Notes under the pieces: model-generated | Seen by the model: only the letters and a program-made list of their open reading frames with translations | Database searches by the model: none | What the model was told of the DNA's origin: nothing | Origin: Brasenia schreberi | Taxonomy: Eukaryota; Streptophyta; Magnoliopsida; Nymphaeales; Cabombaceae | Reading direction: 5' to 3' | Assembly: GCA_036023115.1 (NCBI GenBank) | Contig: JAYKKT010000047.1 | Location: 3,154,501 to 3,218,500, forward strand | Length of the DNA stretch: 64,000 nt | Shown: positions 1 to 11,400 of the stretch, in pieces | Position numbering within the stretch: position 1 is the stretch's first letter | How the letters are laid out: the number at the start of each line of letters is the position of its first letter | Translations under genes and position numbers: made by a program

Positions 1-290
1 ATTGAAGCCGAAACAAGAGGTTCAATTAGGAGCTAGACCCGAAACCGACGGTTTGATTCAGAACCAGACCCAAAACCAACGATTTGATTCAAAGCCGACC
101 CAGTGGTTCAACCGAGAACCCAAACCGCCAGCTTTTATAGTGGTTTCGGTTCTAGGCCGTTTTTTCAAATAGAACCGTAACCGGATCAGGACATGTCTGA
201 GTCTCGTTACGATTCCAATTTGATCCAGTTTGTAGGCCGGTTCGGTTCCGAGTCAAACCAGCCATGTCTAATCAGCGCAACCACATGGCG
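1..290. repeat. GGTTC/GAACC-rich dispersed repeat
   Basis: Short interspersed runs of gaaccgaaac/ggttcggttc words with no open frame worth calling. The same wording returns at 555-800, 30190-30800, 48255-48345, 51560-52290, 53590-53860 and 61765-62350. Two of those copies have inverted ends (see 30187 and 61764), so this is probably a fragment of the same TIR element family. Confidence 0.5.
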
Positions 291-554
291 AGATTTACAT
301 AATGAACTGTATCAATGTCTAGTTCTTCAAGTATTATGACAAGAAGTTGATAAAGACATGCTTTCGATAAAGATGCTGCAAAGAGTAGGAAGTAAATGTG
401 GAGTGAGATCCATTCGAGCAAGGTGGTGGATCCAGTCCAAGTGGCGGAGGAGCTTTTGACCTAGCAGGCTCCGGTACTGGAACGGCCAGATGGGTACTTT
501 CTTGTCGGGTGAACAGGATATGGTGCGTGTTAGTGTACTTGGGGTGTTTGAATG

Positions 555-800
555 CATGGCCATGCGCGCCAGGAATTGAAACCAACAGGCCCAGAACTGG
601 AACCAGAGACGACCTGGTTTGGTCTCGGTTCTAACTTCTGCAGAACCGAAACTGAAGGTTTAGAACCACCAGTTTCATATTTTTTAATATTTTTATTAAA
701 ATATAAAAAAAATAAAAAATATTTTTTTGTTCCAAACAATTAAAGACCTAAACTAGAACCGGCCAGATCCTGATTTTTGGTTCTAGGCAAACCAAAATCG
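555..800. repeat. GGTTC/GAACC-rich dispersed repeat, second fragment
   Basis: Same vocabulary as 1-290, ending in a stretch related to 48290-48345 (ggttctaggyaaaccaaaatcggtcatg type). The short open frames here are chance frames in repeat sequence. Nothing gene-like is seen between 800 and 1700 apart from the microsatellite at 1064. Confidence 0.4.
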
Positions 801-1059
801 GTCATGTCTATGTAGACCTCCTCCTATTTCTGGTGCATGCATGCATTGCTTTCGTTTCAAGCGGTGACAAAGCAGCCACACACACACTTCCTTCTGTGCA
901 TGGCTGCTCTGTTAAACATGGCCTGGATGACCCAATAGTCACGCATGCTCATGAATGACCCATCAGTTCAGCTAGAATATGCAAGTGAAAAATCAAACAT
1001 TTGCTTTCTTAATCCATTTTTTTTGTTAGCTTTGCTTCTTTTTTTACACTATAACCGAT

Positions 1060-1166
<107 letters not shown>

Positions 1167-1717
1167 TGCCACATTGGTATTATTGGCCCATCATATATAT
1201 TCTGCATTTGGCTCCTAGTTTATATAAGGGTGATGCTTTCTACTGTAGATCGAATCTGTCATAATTATAATTTCGCATTTGAGAATTCATCTGTCGAGTT
1301 GTGTTGGGAGAGGAGAACCAGCCATGAGGGAAAGCTCAACTAGTGTGTGCGAGAGAAGCGTCTTTTTGAGCTGATTGATCAATAGGTGGTCGAAGAACGC
1401 CATCACTGATCAAGCTGACCATGCTTTCACATGGTTTTTAAGTTGGTCGGAGCTTGATTCGTGACAACTCTGTTAGAACGAGAACCTTAATCAAATCAGG
1501 ACTCACCTTGTTCATGTTTTTGTTCTACTTTCATAGTTATGTATGATAGTTGTAAGTACAATTTGTGTTTGGTGCTGGTTCTTGTTCTAATATAGGTTTG
1601 ATTGGGTTTTGATTTTGGTTTTTATTTAGGATTATATTTTATAAACATAAAAATATCAAATGAACAAGTTTATATAAAGAAAAAATATTATGTAAGATTT
1701 ACTTTGTTTCAAAATTA

Positions 1718-4700
1718 ACTTCACTTGTGTAAGGAATCACCCTTGCATGACCAGTCTCAAGCCCGAATAAAGGAGGAGGGTTGCGTTAGGCTTCCGATAG
1801 CCAACGTAAAACTTTGTCGGGTTATCTACCATATATTCTATAAATTATGAGCATTGTGTTGAGGTGTTCCCTCTTAATGATGCACCGTAAAGCTCAAATG
1901 TAGTGAAAAGTAAGGGCCTTTACATGGAGGTGGTGAATCAATTGCAAAGGGTTCTCATACTACTTACGAGTGTAGGTAAAAAAGTTAGTCTAATTATATT
2001 ATCGCTCAAATGTAGTGAATAGATTTTATAGAGGGTTTCCACATTTTAAATATAGACAGTGAAGGGTGAGGAAGCTAGTTTTAGATAATAAGATTTGTAT
2101 TGATACTTTGAATATCGAAACATTGACTAAAAAGCTAATGGAGGTGATAGATATTATGACTAAGAGAAAGATTCATATTCTATGTTTACAAAAGACAAAG
2201 TAGGTTTAAGAAAAAGGAAAGTAAATTGAGAATATATGTTTTAAATGATGGTACTTAGGAAAGGAAAATACTCAAAATGGAGTTGGTATTATTATAACTA
2301 AATATTTAAAGGATAGTGTAGTGGATATACAATGATATGAGACTGAATTATGATGGTAAAATTAATGTTAGGAGTAGAGGTTTTGAATATAGTTTGTAAA
2401 TATGCAATCCAAGTAGCACTAGAAAATAGTATAAAAAGGCATTCTTGGAGGAGTTAGATAAGGTAATTCAATGAATTCCACAAGGAGAGATCATTTGTTT
2501 GGGAAGAGACTTAAATGGATATGTTGGTAAAGAGGCATTATGATATCGAGATATTTATGAAAACTATGGTTTTGGGGATTTAAATGAGTAAAGTCGGGAG
2601 ATTTTAAATTTTTTATGACAGATGATCTCTTTATAACCAATATAATATTTAGAAAATGAGATGAACATTTAACTACTTATAAGAGTAACTTGTCCCAAAC
2701 ACAAATTAATTATTTTATTTGTAGGAAAAAAGATAGATCGTATACATAGAATAAAATAGCACATAGAGCTATTCAAACTAAATGGTGGAAACTCAAAAGT
2801 AAGAAAGAGTATACATTTAGAAAGAAAGTTCTTAAAGGAGATGTTTGAAATTACATAGGTAAACCTTTTTTATATGTGGAATAATATGGCTTTGAATATT
2901 AGAAAATGAAGATATGTTAGGTGAATTTAAGGGAGACATATCGACACAAAATAAAGCTTGGTGGTGGAGTGAAATAGTGTAAGATAAAATTAAAACAAAG
3001 AGTAAGTCTTACAAATTGCATTATGCCAATAAGACGAGTGAAACTTATGAGACTTATGAGAAAGCAAAAAAAAACATTAGTGAAGGAAAAACCAAAATTT
3101 GAGAGTATTTATATAAAAGATTTAACTCAAAATAAGGTGAAAGGTATGTTTTTAGGATAACTAAGGCTAGAGATAAGAAAACTAAGGATCTTAGTTTTGT
3201 TATATGTATCAAAGATTATGATGAAAAAATTTTAGTAATAAGTTTTTAACGAAAACATAGATATTAGTACTAGTTTAAGAGAGTTAACCAAATTAAAAAA
3301 GATATAAACCATAATTTCTACCGATATATTCAAAAGAATAAAGTCAAATGAACTCTTAAACATATGAAGGTTGGTAAATTTGTTTGATTAAATAATATTC
3401 TTATACAAATATGAAAAATTCTAAGAGAGATGGTGATAATTTGACTCACAAGATTATTTAATGAAATATGGAAAAACCAAAAGATATACGAGGAATGGAA
3501 TGCGAGTATACTTATACCCATGTAGAAGAACAAGGGAGACATCTAGAATTATGAAATTATCGGGGTATCAAGTTAATAAGTCATACTATAAAATTATGAA
3601 AAGAACTATTGAACGTATGTAAAGACAAATATCGAGTACAATAGAGAACTAATTTAAATTCATGCTAGATAGACTTACAATTAAAGGGATTTATCAATTA
3701 AGATGTTTTATGCAACATTTTAGTGCAAAAAAGAAGAACAAAACATGACATTTATTGATTTAAAAAGCTTATGATATGGTGCACAGATATATTCTTTGAA
3801 GAACCTTTAAAAAGAGAGGTATTTCATTGACATATATAAATCTTATAAGAGATATATATAAACAACAACAACTAAGCCTTTTTTCATATTAGATGGGACT
3901 ATAAGAGACATGTATAATGGTGTAAAAACATATGTGAGGACTAGTAAAGGAATGATAGACTTCTTTACATCTAATATTGAGTTACATCATGAATCAACTT
4001 TAAGTCCTCAAGTTGAAGCACCTTAGTGTATGTTAATTGTAGATTACATTGTGTTAGTTGATGAGTGTAAGGAAAAAACTAATAGGAAATTGGAACTATA
4101 GAGAGAAACATTAGAGCAAATGTTTTCGATTTAGTATAACAAAGACATAATATATGGAATGTAAGTTTGATGATTTGGTTACTTAAGAGGATATAGGAAT
4201 TAAGATTGACATACATTTCATCATTCACAAGTAACATTTTAAATACATAGGGTAAGTTTTTAAGAGTGATAGAAAATTTGATTGAAATGTTACTCATAAA
4301 ATTAATGCCAGCTGGTTAAAATGAAAAGGGGCACAAGATATTCTATGTGATAAGAAGATATCATTCAAGTTGAAAGATAAATATTATAGAACAACAATTA
4401 GACTTGCTTTGTTTTATAGTTATGTGTTTTGAGTAGTTAATCAACAACAAAAAAGGTTTTTGTGGCAAAAATGAAGATGTTGAGATGATGAGTGATCACA
4501 CAAGGAAGACCTTATACATAATGAGATTATTAGAAAAAATTGAAAGTGACACTAATAAAGGATAAAACGAGAAAAAGTCATTTAACATGATTTCAACATA
4601 TAGAAAGATGACCAAAGAAAGTTCGAGTAAATAAGAAGGTACGAAAAACTAGATTCTTAAGATGTTAAAGAGGAAGAGGACAACCACAAAAGTGTTGGAA

Positions 4701-4833
4701 AGGAACTATAAAGAATGATCTAGTTTATATTGAGTTAACTGCTAACATGACACATGAGAGAACTATGTGTAAACAAAGAATCTATCTAGTCTACCCCATC
4801 TAGTTTGGAAAAAGGCTTAGTTATTGTTCTCAA
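1718..4833 (+). mobile_element. RTE-type LINE, near full-length, decayed
   Basis: A 3.1-kb non-LTR retrotransposon flanked by an 11-bp target-site duplication, tttcaaaatta, at 1707-1717 and 4834-4844. Decayed frames show the endonuclease region (GRDLNGYVGKE-like near 2500-2530), the reverse transcriptase (FIDLKSL near 3740; a remnant of the FADDIVLVDE block near 4025-4068) and the C-terminal block (WLKW near 4310, CDKKISFKLKDKYYRTTIR near 4345-4400). It ends in the family signature ctagtttggaaaaaggcttag plus a short ttattg tail. Many stops and frameshifts make it dead. The endonuclease class is the one often mis-annotated in plants as craniofacial development protein 2-like. Confidence 0.85.
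3861..3899 (-). mobile_element. 39-bp RTE LINE 3'-end micro-insertion, nested
   Basis: The reverse complement is a LINE 3' terminus (cccatct-type block, aaaaaaggcttagttg, (GTT)n). It interrupts the reverse transcriptase region of the LINE at 1718. The flanks are a 17-bp near-duplicate, tataagagatatatata at 3844-3860 and tataagagacatgtata at 3900-3916 (two differences). Confidence 0.75.
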
Positions 4834-4844
4834 TTTCAAAATTA

Positions 4845-5467
4845 TTGTACATGCACAAAAAAAAAAAGTTAAAGAAAATTGATGGTTTTGGTTATGGGTT
4901 TTGAGTTAAGTTACATTTCTAGTTCCAATGTAGCTTTAGATAGGATGAAAATGAACAATTACCTAACTTAGGGGTCTCATTGTAGTTATAAGTCCAGTCA
5001 AACGGTTGCTGTTTCATCATCTTTAAAATCTAATTCAGCTTAATTGTGAAGCAATAAACCAAAAGACTCGAACGCGGTGAGTACGATTTTTGAGAGCATA
5101 TGGAGTATAAATGCATTGGTGTGCATTAAGTGAAATAGTTAAAATCACGATATTAGAACATAAAATCTGATGAGTTCATGATTTTGAGGATGCCAACAAG
5201 TTGACTCGTGATAAACTTGCAAAGAAGTCCCACTGATTTGATAGTGACTCCTAAATAATAAAGTCATACGAGAACATTAAGAGGGATTGTTTAGAAGGCC
5301 CAAATACTATGTAACTAAAATTGTCATTTTTGAATGTCAGTGTAGAACGATCTCACTTTTTATCCACTATAACCCACTCCACGAATAAGCCACTAGAATT
5401 GAAAGAGTTGAGTGGTCCCGACCTTCCAATCAAACACCCACTAACCTTCTCATTCTAACTACCCAGC
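4845..5467. other. Upstream region of the epimerase gene
   Basis: Non-repetitive AT-rich sequence between the LINE and the predicted promoter. No coding frame or recognisable element was found. Confidence 0.5.
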
Positions 5468-5476
5468 GTATAAAGG
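5468..5476 (+). promoter_or_regulatory. Candidate TATA box of the epimerase gene
   Basis: GTATAAAGG lies about 330 bp before the start codon at 5799. If it is used, the 5' UTR is about 300 nt and contains a 70-codon upstream frame at 5540-5752, so a more proximal start site is also possible. Confidence 0.4.
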
Positions 5477-5735
5477 AAGAGATGAACAAATCGGGTCAAG
5501 TATGATCCGATCTGCTCGCTTTCACTGGTCGCTAAAACCATGGAGATCAAGATGCTGATTTTCGGATGGACGGCCCGGATCACAGAAAAAGAGGTACAAA
5601 TGTTGCCTCCATCCACGAGTCTGCCTATCCACCTGCTGTGTCTCCATTTGTGGGGTGCACCCTGGAGACGTTTCATCGTCAAAAACTTGGACGCGTTTTC
5701 GAACTTTTCCTCCTCCTTGCAAGTACACTCAAGGA

Positions 5736-5751
5736 TTAGGGTTAGGGTTTA
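5736..5751 (+). promoter_or_regulatory. Telo-box-like motif in the 5' leader
   Basis: ttagggttagggttta, two plant telomere-type units, lies 48 bp before the start codon. Telo-boxes are established elements near plant start sites; their activity here is an inference. Confidence 0.5.
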
Positions 5752-5798
5752 GTGTTCAATGTGAGATGAATCTGTTGTTCGCCTTCTCGCAGTGAGTC

Positions 5799-8399
5799 AT
5801 GTCGGAGCAGAAGCCGTACGTCGAGCTTTGCAAGGGCGTTAATGGCCTCGACAAGATCGTATTGAGGGAAGTGCGAGGCAGTTCGGCGGAGGTATGCGAT
5901 TATTTCGAACCTTAGCGTCGTCGTCCTGCCATAATCAAGGAAGTTTTCAAACCTTGTCATTCTTTCCCGCGATTCGTGCTTCCTCGATTGAAATATCGTT
6001 CATCTCGAGCGATCAGTCTTCATATTGGCTGTGTTTTACCCTAAATGTGTCTGTAGTTCGATATATTTCGCATCATTTGGTATATTGTCCATCTCGAGCG
6101 ATCGATCTCCAATGGCTATCTTGAACCCTAAACATGGCTATAGGTCGATATATTTCGTATCACTTGGAATCTCGTCCATCTCGGATGATCTGTCTTCAAA
6201 TCAGCTGTCTAGAATCCTAAATCAGGCTATAGGGTCGATATATTTCGTCTCTTGATGTGTTTCGTTGTTGATCTGACAAGAGAAGAGCGATTCTTGCGGA
6301 ATTTGTGGCGATTTTCTGCTTCTTCATTTGCGCGATGCCTTAGGATATTGAATTATCTTGCGTTATTGTGTCAGATCGGATTGCAAACGCTTTATGCTTG
6401 CAACTGCATTCTTGTCCGATCCTGCACTATGTTTTGGGATAGTTTGACGAGGATGTGATGCTACATGCTAGAGTGTGTGAGTTTTTGTGTAAATACTCGA
6501 TCTACTTGATAATTGGGGAGCATCATCTTTATGCTGCTAAGTTACGCTTCTCGATACTTGCTTAAGTGATAAGTTCGTTTATTTTATTTGCTACTTTCGT
6601 AAGTGCTAAATTCGTTTATGTCAGAGTTATCTTATAATGTTGTCCCTGTTTCAATTAATCTCTTGTTATTCATAGTCGAGACAAAATCAGGCTAGCATCA
6701 ATTTGGTTATTATGTCATTACTTTAATGGACATGTTGCTTAAGTTCTTTTCCGGCTGCTCCACTTTCTCATGTGAAGGTACTTGTGGACCGTATGATATT
6801 CCTGTTTCTAGTTCGATTGAAATTTCGATAGTGTGATCTTGAAGTGAATAAACCCTAACCTCCCTCATGTGATGCAACATATAACATAAATCCGTTGGAC
6901 AAGGAAAGGTGATTTATCATTTTGATAAACACTGTCTCTACACTCCACACTCCCTTTCTGTCCATTTACAAGAGGTTTATACTGGATATTCATGGAGATG
7001 CTTTCCTTTCCTTTTGAATTATTTCCTTCTTTTGTTTGTAATTGAGCATGTAGCGTCTGACCACATTCTGTATTTGCTTGTTTAATATTTAGGATGGTTT
7101 CAGTTGCACTTCTTTGTCAAAGACACGTCTTTTGTTTCTCAAAGATTACTTTAACAGGTGTATTTATGGATTTTTTTTGGTGGTTGCAAATTTAACTGGG
7201 GGCATGCATATTCAGTTGGCAAAACTCATTAAATTGATACAACGGAAAAGGGTTGGTTTACTAGCATCAAATTGTGCTGTCTGTATAGCAGCTAACTTGC
7301 TTTTCTAGATCCCTGTCGGGAATAACTTTTATATTTCCAGAGGTTCTATGACAAGTACTGTCAGATAGATGTCTAGAGGAATTCTATTCTATCTAAAAGT
7401 CATGGTTTTGCTTTCAAACCTGGGTCATGACCGTGGAGTCTGAAGCACTTGTGGACCTTCTTGTAAACCATTACGAGTCTTACTGTCCGATGTAATTTGC
7501 AAAGCTCAGTATTAATACTCCCAAGGGGAAGAAAAGAGAAAACTCATGTACTATTTATAGCCTCATTTAGTTCTTCCTTGATAGCATCTGATTGTCTTTC
7601 TAGACCTCTTTCAGGGATAGGTTCTATGACAGCCACGGCAAGCTGCCTAGTGGAATTCTGCTCTCCATACAAATATTCCATCTTCATACCTTTGAATTAT
7701 GACATTGGATTACAATTTGGACAATTGCTCCATATGTTTTGATCTTGCATTATTTTTGATGGAAGGCTGAATGAAGCTTTTTCTGTCGTGTCAACAATTG
7801 TGCCAAATGGAATGGTACCTCAAAATGCAATGATCCAGTTTCTACCATGCTCATTTCTTTTTATATCAATTCCTGTTAGCCCTGCCATTGATTGAAATTC
7901 AACCAGATATCTTCCTCTAAATTTGCATGATTAGGACGGTTTTAAGATGTTTACGTGCCTTCTAAACGTTATTTTGATTTTCTGCAGGTTTATTTGTACG
8001 GAGGTCAAGTTACCTCATGGAAAAATGATCATGGAGAGGAGTTACTATTTGTTAGCAGTAAGGTACTTTTGCCGTGAAGAAAGTGCTCAACAATTTTTTT
8101 GTGATTGATCCAACAAAGGATAGAATACTGGTGGGAGTCCCAAACTGCCAAGATGTGGAGTAGGGAAGGATCTGAAATCAAAATTTACATGTTCAGCGTG
8201 CTGATTAATGTGTTTTTCATACTTCATAGTGAACAATCTCGTCAAGAAATTATATTTCTATCTTTTATGATAGAAACAATTAAAAAATAACTTTCAGTTA
8301 GTTCTTCCGAGATTCCGCCCTGTTGTCTTTCAGGACTTGTGACGCAAGATGCAACAATTGTAATTTTCTGTTTCTTCTGAAAATGTTGCTTTTTATTGT

Positions 8400-8431
<32 letters not shown>

Positions 8432-8433
8432 AA

Positions 8434-8473
<40 letters not shown>

Positions 8474-11400
8474 ACGTACTTTTACCCCGTTTCTTTTACT
8501 TTAAATGCCGTTTTGAAGCATTTATTTTACCCTCCTTTTTGGAGAAAACTAATCACCACACTTGTTAGTTTTTCTTTTCTTCCATCTTTATACATCTGGA
8601 ACTTTAATAAAGCCTTTAGATTTCTTTGGATCTTCTCACTCGAAACACATTCCCAGAATTTCACCAAATGAGAATGGTAATGCTACTTGTCATATTGGTA
8701 TAATATTCTTTCTTAATTGTGGTTTCATTTACTTTTCACTTTTAAGTAACAGTCCTTGGTTAGAGTTATTTCTTTGTACACTTTTGTTATTTCCATAGTC
8801 CAGTACCTTATGCTGGCTGACAAGTAATTGAGTTGATCATTTGCTCAATAAGGTATTCATTCCTTAGCATCTGGTATCTTATTTGGCTTTTGGATTGAAC
8901 GATTCCAGGCGATTTTCAAGTCCTCTAAGCCCATACGCGGTGGAATACCAATTTGCTTTCCTCAAGTATGTAACTGTTTCTCTATTTTCTTGTGTTGCAT
9001 GTTCTTCTTCTTGTCCAAGCAATGCTGATTTCTATATTTATGCAGTTCAGTAGTCATGGATCTCTTGAGAAGCATGGGTTTGCAAGGAATAGGTTTTGGG
9101 TCATTGATACTGATCCACCTCCATTTCCGGCAGTTACAGCAAGCAAAGCTTTTGTTGATTTACTCCTGAAGCCATCTGAGGAAGACCTGAAGATATGGCC
9201 CCATAGGTACAGCTTTTGAAGCATGGCTTCGATATTTTGTTTATTTATGACATTGTAAATCTGTGTTGCCGGATTTCAGATTTCATTTGCTCGAATCCTC
9301 CAAGTTGCTTGATACCAAATTGCATAGTAAGTTAAGATTTTCTTTTGTCTAATCTATTTTGATATATTTGCTGCCATTTGCAGCTTTGAGTTTCGTCTAA
9401 GGGTCACTTTGGGACCTGGAGGAGATCTGATGTTGACTTCACGTATTAGGAATACAGATACCAAGCCATTCCAATTTACGTTTGCCTATCATACATATTT
9501 TTCTGTTTCTGATATCAGGTACTGATAATCTGTGATGAACTTCTACTGTTAGTAAATATGCTATTCACCTGCTTATTGCTTTCGCAGAGAACACTTTTAT
9601 CTGTTACAAAGTACTGTATATTGTTATTTAGGACCTTAGACCACAACCCTTTGTTTTCCCCACATGGTGGTAACATGATCATCTTTTCTATATAGAAATA
9701 GATAATTTCCACTGTTTGAGAACAGTGTCACAGTCGGTGCAATTTAATTGTAAGCCTCTCATGGAAGGGGTTATTTCCACCCATGCAGTCTTCTTGGAAG
9801 ATTCCTAACAACGGAACTGGCAGGAACCTACCTACCTTTCTGTCTGGATGTGTCTGAAGATTATGTGCAAAATGCAGAAAATCCCTTTCATGGTCTTAGA
9901 GACTGACATCTTCATCCCTTCTCCATCTACATGTTCTGCATAACGTCCAAGATGCCTAAAACTTACGTGGTATCTGATCTTGTGTCTTCAATCTATTCTT
10001 GGGAAGTTCAAATCTTCTCATTTTCTAAAGTTATCTTCCATGTAGAGTTCCCCTCTCTTCTTCTCAATTCCTCCTTCCCTTTTCTCTGTTTCCTTCAAAT
10101 CCTACACATTTTTTATTGTCTCACTCTTAAGTCTTAACTGGGCTTTGAATGTGTTTGTGCTAGTTCACCTTCAAATCATATGCACTTCTGATCTCTTTGG
10201 TAGCTTTTCTCTTGGATCAAATAAATGTCTAGATGTCTTTTCTTTCTTCAGTTCCTAACGGAAGTTGATATTTTCTTTCTGTTTCACTGAATCATGAGTG
10301 TCACATTGCCAGCTCAGAGGGTATGCAGCATCAACTTAAAATACGATGGTATGTACATATATATATATATATCATTTAGAAGAAGAAAATCTTAAAACAA
10401 ATGATGCTGAAGCCATAACACTATACAGCCTTAATTTAAGTTAGCATTTTTTATCAAAAAATATTTAAGATAGTTACTGATGTCGAATTGACAACTGGAG
10501 AATGGCACCAGTCTGGGTTCCAGTGTCTCCAACAGGAACCAGTATGGTGTTGGGGTTTTCCGACATCATTTGTGAGGCCAAGTATGAGCCCTGAATAGTC
10601 TTTTGGATCTTGACAAGAACTGTCTTGGCAAGGATCCCTGTCTGTTGTTGTGCGAAGAAGGCCTTTGAAGGAGGAAAAGGTGCCACCCTGTTTGTAGGTT
10701 TCGTCAAGAAAAGACTCTAGCCAAACTTGATTAGGTCGTGGACTTATCGTGGATATAGCATGCAACCTAGTAGGTGACGATGAGCACTCCCCAACGGGAA
10801 GTTTGAGGACGTGAAGTTTGAGGATGCATTTGGATTGGTCCGCTCCCCAACTTTGAAGGAGGAAAAGGTGCCACCCTGTTTGTAGGATTCCTCAAGAAAA
10901 GACTCTAGCCAAACTTGATTAGGCCATGGACTTATCATGGCTATAGCATGCAACCTAGTAGGTGACGTTGAACACTCCCCAACGTGAAGTTTCAGGATGC
11001 AATTGGATTGGTCCAGATTGGCTAAGGTTCAACGTCAATGTGAAGGTGTTGGGGTTAAGAGAGGGAAATCAAGTTAGACAAAGAAAAAAATGATTTTAGG
11101 GGTGAGACGAGAAGAGAACACTTAGAAGAAGACAATCTTTTTATAGTGTTGGATGCCCTTCTATTCATAGTAGGGAGTTACATTTTATAATATTTACCAT
11201 TGTTTACATGTAAGTACCTATGGGGATTTGAGGGTTCTAGGATAAATAGCAAAGTAGCAAGTTTTTTATATGGATCTCTTTCCTCGTTGTACCCAACTTA
11301 TTAAATGTTACCATAATGATTACCAAGGTAATATTTAGTTCTTATGTTTGAATGTGGGCCCCCGAGGTGGGTTCAATCCCTAGGGGCCTTGGAGTTGGGT

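Noticed and set aside
1707..4844. Reading the LINE endonuclease as a host craniofacial-development-like gene
   Set aside because: Many stops, LINE reverse transcriptase downstream, and flanking target-site duplications show it is a transposon.
10454..10953. Paired minus-strand frames sharing PNQVWLESFL
   Set aside because: They follow the 188-bp duplication, carry different frameshifts, and match no family known to me; not called as a gene.
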